Shown in pieces: positions 60,431 through 64,000 of a DNA stretch of 64,000 nucleotides. Positions within the stretch are counted from its first letter, which is position 1, and each line of letters starts with the position of its first letter. This DNA comes from Betaproteobacteria bacterium TMED82. GTDB lineage: Bacteria; Pseudomonadota; Gammaproteobacteria; Burkholderiales; Burkholderiaceae_A. Under the pieces are notes generated by a model that saw only the letters and a list, made by a program, of their open reading frames with translations, was not told the origin of the DNA and did not search any database. The DNA lies in the NCBI GenBank assembly GCA_002170395.1, contig NHEJ01000002.1, positions 129,844 to 193,843 on the forward strand, in the 5' to 3' direction. A program made the translations under genes and the position numbers.

Positions 60431-60988
60431 TTATTTAACTGTCAAAAGTTCAACATCAAATATCAAGGCAGCATTTGGAGGTATGACGCCTCCAGCACCT
60501 CTTGAGCCATATCCCATTTCAGGTGGGATTAATAGAGTTCTATAGCCACCTTCTTTCATTCCTTCAACTCCTAAATCCCAACCCTTTATAACCATTCCTC
60601 TTCCTAAACCAAATTGGAATGGACGCCCTCTATCCTTCGAGCTATCAAATTTTTTTCCCCTGCCCTTCTTAGTCTTTGGGTCATATAGCCAACCAGTGTA
60701 GTGCACGGAAACTGTTTTACCTTTAACAGCAGTCGCACCCGCGCCGACAATCTTATCGATTTGGTGTAACTTATCAAGGGGAAGCGCAGGCAAGCTATCT
60801 GCATAGGAAAAACTAATCAAAAAGCTAAGCGCGAAGAGATAGAAAATGCAGTTTCTGACTTTAATAATTAAGCTACGCATCACAAAAAATCCTCTGATGT
60901 AAACTTTATAATATAGCTCAATTAATTTGACGAAGGAAAGCCTTTTTAAAAAATGAAAAAAGGAGGGAGCCCTCCTTTTTTCCAACAA
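60431..60988 (-). CDS. FKBP-type peptidyl-prolyl cis-trans isomerase (periplasmic)
   Basis: [90 protein letters not shown]. Start is probably at [10 protein letters not shown]. Confidence 0.9.
   Translation of the reverse strand: MLEKRRAPSFFHFLKRLSFVKLIELYYKVYIRGFFVMRSLIIKVRNCIFYLFALSFLISFSYADSLPALPLDKLHQIDKIVGAGATAVKGKTVSVHYTGWLYDPKTKKGRGKKFDSSKDRGRPFQFGLGRGMVIKGWDLGVEGMKEGGYRTLLIPPEMGYGSRGAGGVIPPNAALIFDVELLTVK
60956..60982 (-). terminator. Rho-independent terminator downstream of phasin
   Basis: AAAAAAGGAGGGAGCCCTCCTTTTTT inverted repeat with U-tract, 10-40 bp after the phasin stop. Confidence 0.8.
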
Positions 60989-60992
60989 GGGA

Positions 60993-61571
60993 TTAAGCAG
61001 CTTTCTTAGCTTTTCCTTTTGAAACAGGACTTACGGCCGCTTGACCTGCTTTTGTCGCAGCCTCAACATTACTGTCTACAATCTCTAAAACTTGCTTGGC
61101 CGCCTTAGTCATCGATTCATAAGTTGAAGTTGATGCGGCGATAGATGACTTAGTCATTGCTACTACACCCTCGCTACCGGCAGGAGCACTCTTGGAAAAC
61201 TCAGAAACCTTTTCTGAAACAGTCTTACCGACTTCCTCTGTCTCAGCTTCGATAAAGCTAGCCGCCGCTTTTACAAAGCCGGAATTTATTTTATAAATTT
61301 CCTTGTAATAAGTTGCGACTTTTGCCGACATTGGCTCGGCCATAGCCTGCCAAAAAGATACTGTCTCCGGTATATCCTTCAACTCTAAGCCCTCAGAAGC
61401 CTTTTCAGACGCCTCTTTCATAGATGATTTTAGATATTTGATGTTCAGGTCGTTCAACTTTTCAAAATTTTCAAAGGCCATAGAAGAAAATTCTGAATAC
61501 GCGCCTGCACCTTTTTTGAACAAATCTGTGTAATGTTCGTTAGATGAGAATGCTGACATGATTGTCTCCAA
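60993..61571 (-). CDS. Phasin family protein (PHA granule-associated)
   Basis: 192 aa; [42 protein letters not shown]...[26 protein letters not shown]. Confidence 0.88.
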   Translation of the reverse strand: METIMSAFSSNEHYTDLFKKGAGAYSEFSSMAFENFEKLNDLNIKYLKSSMKEASEKASEGLELKDIPETVSFWQAMAEPMSAKVATYYKEIYKINSGFVKAAASFIEAETEEVGKTVSEKVSEFSKSAPAGSEGVVAMTKSSIAASTSTYESMTKAAKQVLEIVDSNVEAATKAGQAAVSPVSKGKAKKAA

Positions 61572-61589
61572 ATAAGTAAGTTAAAAATT

Positions 61590-61631
61590 GTTGCGATGCA
61601 CAAAACTATATTAATGTTGCGATGCACAAAA
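61590..61631 (-). promoter_or_regulatory. Tandem 16-bp direct repeat upstream of phasin; candidate operator
   Basis: GTTGCGATGCACAAAA at 61590-61605 and exactly again at 61616-61631. Confidence 0.6.
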
Positions 61632-61656
61632 GTCAACACATTTCTCAATTTTTTTT

Positions 61657-62340
61657 CTACTCATCACTCTTTTTTTTTATTTCAAAAATGATCTCATTTC
61701 TTCTTAGCCATGGGAGGGTGAATGGATCATTGTATCTGGAAATCTGTTGGGGGCCAGCAGACTGATAGCCCAAAGAATCTAACCATTTCAGTAATTTACT
61801 CGTCTTTTCATCAATAGTGCGTTGGGTAGTCCAGCCACTAAAACTTATTATGCCGGCAAGATGCTCAGGTATCTTTTTTATTAATATTCTGCTATCGTTG
61901 GGCTCGGGCAAATCGGTGACTGAGTAATTTCTGGGCATAACAAAGTGAAGAAGCCAATTTTCTCCAACTGGGGATACGGTTACTGGAGCAGTCATCTGAA
62001 TTTTCTCACTTCGCCCCTCTAAGTTCTTGTTACCGCCAAAAATATAGCTTGCAACTCTTCGAAAGCCACCGCGACTAGCAGAGTCAAACGAACCCTCGAG
62101 ACTCGTTTCAGCAATTATATAATCTTCGTATAACCTAATCTCAAAAGGTTTCTCAGAAGTAATAAGCTGGTACTTCGGCTCCTCTATTGCCACGGAATCC
62201 GACCCAAAAGCCAAAAGAAGAAAACAAAAACAAGTTCTCGCAACTTCGCTAAAAAGAGACGCTGTCTCACTTTTTTTTTCATAAATACCCATTATTTCCA
62301 TTTCTATATTAACTACATTCAACCGCTTAATTTGGGACAT
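61657..62340 (-). CDS. SOUL-family heme-binding protein
   Basis: EEPKYQLITSEKPFEIRLYEDYIIAETSLEGSFDSASRGGFRRVASYIFGGN...KIQMTAPVTV...PWLRRNEIIFEI. Confidence 0.9.
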   Translation of the reverse strand: MSQIKRLNVVNIEMEIMGIYEKKSETASLFSEVARTCFCFLLLAFGSDSVAIEEPKYQLITSEKPFEIRLYEDYIIAETSLEGSFDSASRGGFRRVASYIFGGNKNLEGRSEKIQMTAPVTVSPVGENWLLHFVMPRNYSVTDLPEPNDSRILIKKIPEHLAGIISFSGWTTQRTIDEKTSKLLKWLDSLGYQSAGPQQISRYNDPFTLPWLRRNEIIFEIKKKSDE

Positions 62341-62444
62341 TTTTACTCGTTAAAATGTTCCTTCATAATTTTATTTGATATCTTCAATTAAAATGTGCCC
62401 TCCGCCATAAAACTTAATTATGTTCAAGAATACAATCTTACAAA

Positions 62445-63023
62445 CTATTTTTGTAAAAAGTTTTTTAAATCATCCGCAGTATCAATATCAATTTTAGCAT
62501 TTTGTATCCAAACCCCAATAACAGGATTTTCTCCACTATTCAGTAAACTCTTTGCTCCATTGCCAGCATCTAATTGTTCCAAAACATCAAAGTAAGATTT
62601 CGGAAAAAGAGCTGGAACCCCGAAACTCGCGCCATAATCAGTTGCGACTATGTGTTGTTTATCATAGGCAGCAATTAGCTGTAAAAAATTATTGGTTTGC
62701 AATCCAACCTGATCAGCCAAAGTAACTAACACAGCATCATAATCAGCTTCCTCTCTGACGAATTTTACTCCAATCGAAATAGAAGAACCTAATCCTTTTT
62801 TCCACTCAATATTTTCAACTGACTTTGCCAATTTGGTAACTAAAGGAAAAATCTCACTTCTGTAAGCCCCTAAAACCACAACAATGTCATCTTTAAAGAT
62901 TGATCTCAATTCTTTGATAACTTTAATTAGCATAGGTTGGCCATCGATTAGAGCAAGCTGTTTTTTCCCTCCGAATCTTTTTCCACTACCTGCAGCCAAA
63001 ACCAAACATGCAATTTTTTTCAT
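62445..63023 (-). CDS. MobA/MocA-like nucleotidyltransferase (Mo-cofactor cytidylyltransferase type)
   Basis: CLVLAAGSGKRFGGKKQLALIDGQPML; VLVTLADQVGL; GASFGVPALFPKSYFD; adjacent XdhC. Confidence 0.85.
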   Translation of the reverse strand: MKKIACLVLAAGSGKRFGGKKQLALIDGQPMLIKVIKELRSIFKDDIVVVLGAYRSEIFPLVTKLAKSVENIEWKKGLGSSISIGVKFVREEADYDAVLVTLADQVGLQTNNFLQLIAAYDKQHIVATDYGASFGVPALFPKSYFDVLEQLDAGNGAKSLLNSGENPVIGVWIQNAKIDIDTADDLKNFLQK

Positions 63024-63049
63024 TTGGTTATTTTACAAAGATCTTATAT

Positions 63050-64000
63050 TTATCCAAACAGTGCACTGTGACATTCAGCAACTATTGATAAAGCAATACT
63101 CTCGGGCAACTGCCCTCCTATATCAAATCCCGCTGGCGACGCAACAGGATGTTGAAGCTCATTTTCAGATAACTTAGCTAAATTTAATACTTCTTTAAAA
63201 CGGTGCTTCGGGCCCAATAGAGCGACGTATTTCAAGCTATAGGACTGAATTTTACACAAATAATCAGCATCAATTTTAAGACTGTGAGACATAATAACCA
63301 CAGCATCGAGCCTATTTTTGAGTATATGTTTATCAAAATTTTCATTCGGCTTGCGAAAAATAAAATCTGCAAGTGGGAAGTGTTCTTTTCTGGCATTCGC
63401 AATTCTTGGATCTATAATCGTGATGAGCCATCCCAACTCTTTGCATATATTTACAACTGGCCTAACGTCTACTCCACCTCCTACGATTAGCAAATGAGGG
63501 TCTGGATTAACTGTAGATACTAACCAATCTCCATCAGGTCTACTCTCTACGTATGCTGTAGGGTCGATATTTTCTTTAGTAAATTTAAAGTAAGACTCTC
63601 TGCCATTAATTTTCTGATGATAAACACCGCATTGTCTATTATTTAAAGCTGTCAGTATTGCGTTCAAATCCAAATCATTATCTAGAGTAACCAACTGCAG
63701 CATGATGTAAACTTTGCCACCACAACCAAGTCCAAATTGAAAAGCAATATCGTCTTCATCATTGCTATCATATATAAGGCAAATTGTTTCAGCTGAATCC
63801 ATTACTTTTCTTGAATTCAAAACTATATCGCTCTCAAGACAACCTCCGCTCAATAAACCAAAGTGCTGCCCAAAACCATTTATGAGCATATGAGCGCCCG
63901 CTTTCCTATATGCCGAGCCTTCAGTTTTATACACAGTACCTAAAACCCAATCAATATCATTCTTGGCTTTGCACCAAATAGTCAAGAGGCTGCTTAAGGA
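63050..64000 (-). CDS. XdhC/CoxI family accessory protein, probably truncated at the window edge
   Basis: LGTVYKTEGSAYRKAGAHMLIN...GLLSGGCLESDIVL...LLIVGGGVDVRPVVNICKELGW. The frame stays open upstream of the listed TTG start at 63985. Confidence 0.82.
   Translation of the reverse strand, partial: SLSSLLTIWCKAKNDIDWVLGTVYKTEGSAYRKAGAHMLINGFGQHFGLLSGGCLESDIVLNSRKVMDSAETICLIYDSNDEDDIAFQFGLGCGGKVYIMLQLVTLDNDLDLNAILTALNNRQCGVYHQKINGRESYFKFTKENIDPTAYVESRPDGDWLVSTVNPDPHLLIVGGGVDVRPVVNICKELGWLITIIDPRIANARKEHFPLADFIFRKPNENFDKHILKNRLDAVVIMSHSLKIDADYLCKIQSYSLKYVALLGPKHRFKEVLNLAKLSENELQHPVASPAGFDIGGQLPESIALSIVAECHSALFG

Noticed and set aside
1-64000. CRISPR arrays, transposons, prophage or integrase genes
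   Set aside because: No regularly spaced DNA repeats, transposase/integrase ORFs or terminal inverted repeats were seen by eye.

Overview
64 kb of AT-rich bacterial chromosome, densely coding. Several neighbourhoods resemble those of Betaproteobacteria/Burkholderiales (inference): lolCD-tatD-DUF2062, prfB-lysS, uvrB - LMW-PTP-like - iscRSUA-hscBA-fdx, sspA, phasin. Most of the window is housekeeping or central metabolism: acs, class I fumarase, Lol ABC transporter, lysS, prfB with its programmed frameshift, the isc operon, uvrB, an aromatic aminotransferase, mmsA, an exaC-type ALDH with DUF779, an M32 carboxypeptidase, nhaD, FKBP, phasin, and XdhC/MocA-like accessory genes. There are two tRNAs (Ser-GGA, Asn-GUU). 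I saw no CRISPR array, prophage or IS element. The most interesting signals are: (1) a putative cAMP module made of a 5 x 36-residue coiled-coil repeat protein translationally overlapping a GAF-GAF-PAS-class III cyclase (Anabaena CyaB-like, intact NKFDE motif in GAF2), with a nearby ZIP-like transporter that has a cyclic-nucleotide-binding domain inserted in a cytosolic loop; (2) a low-molecular-weight tyrosine phosphatase homologue in the isc locus that has lost its catalytic Cys and general-acid Asp; (3) a ClC protein with the gating glutamate replaced (GREGP to GMFGP); (4) a bactofilin / orphan ParA / RodZ-like HTH cluster; (5) a RecB-like nuclease + RNase H-like + UPF1-type helicase fusion preceded by a tiny membrane protein next to tRNA-Asn; (6) a tandem 16-bp repeat upstream of the phasin gene that could be a PhaR-type operator. 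All assignments are from reading the sequence; no database search was run.
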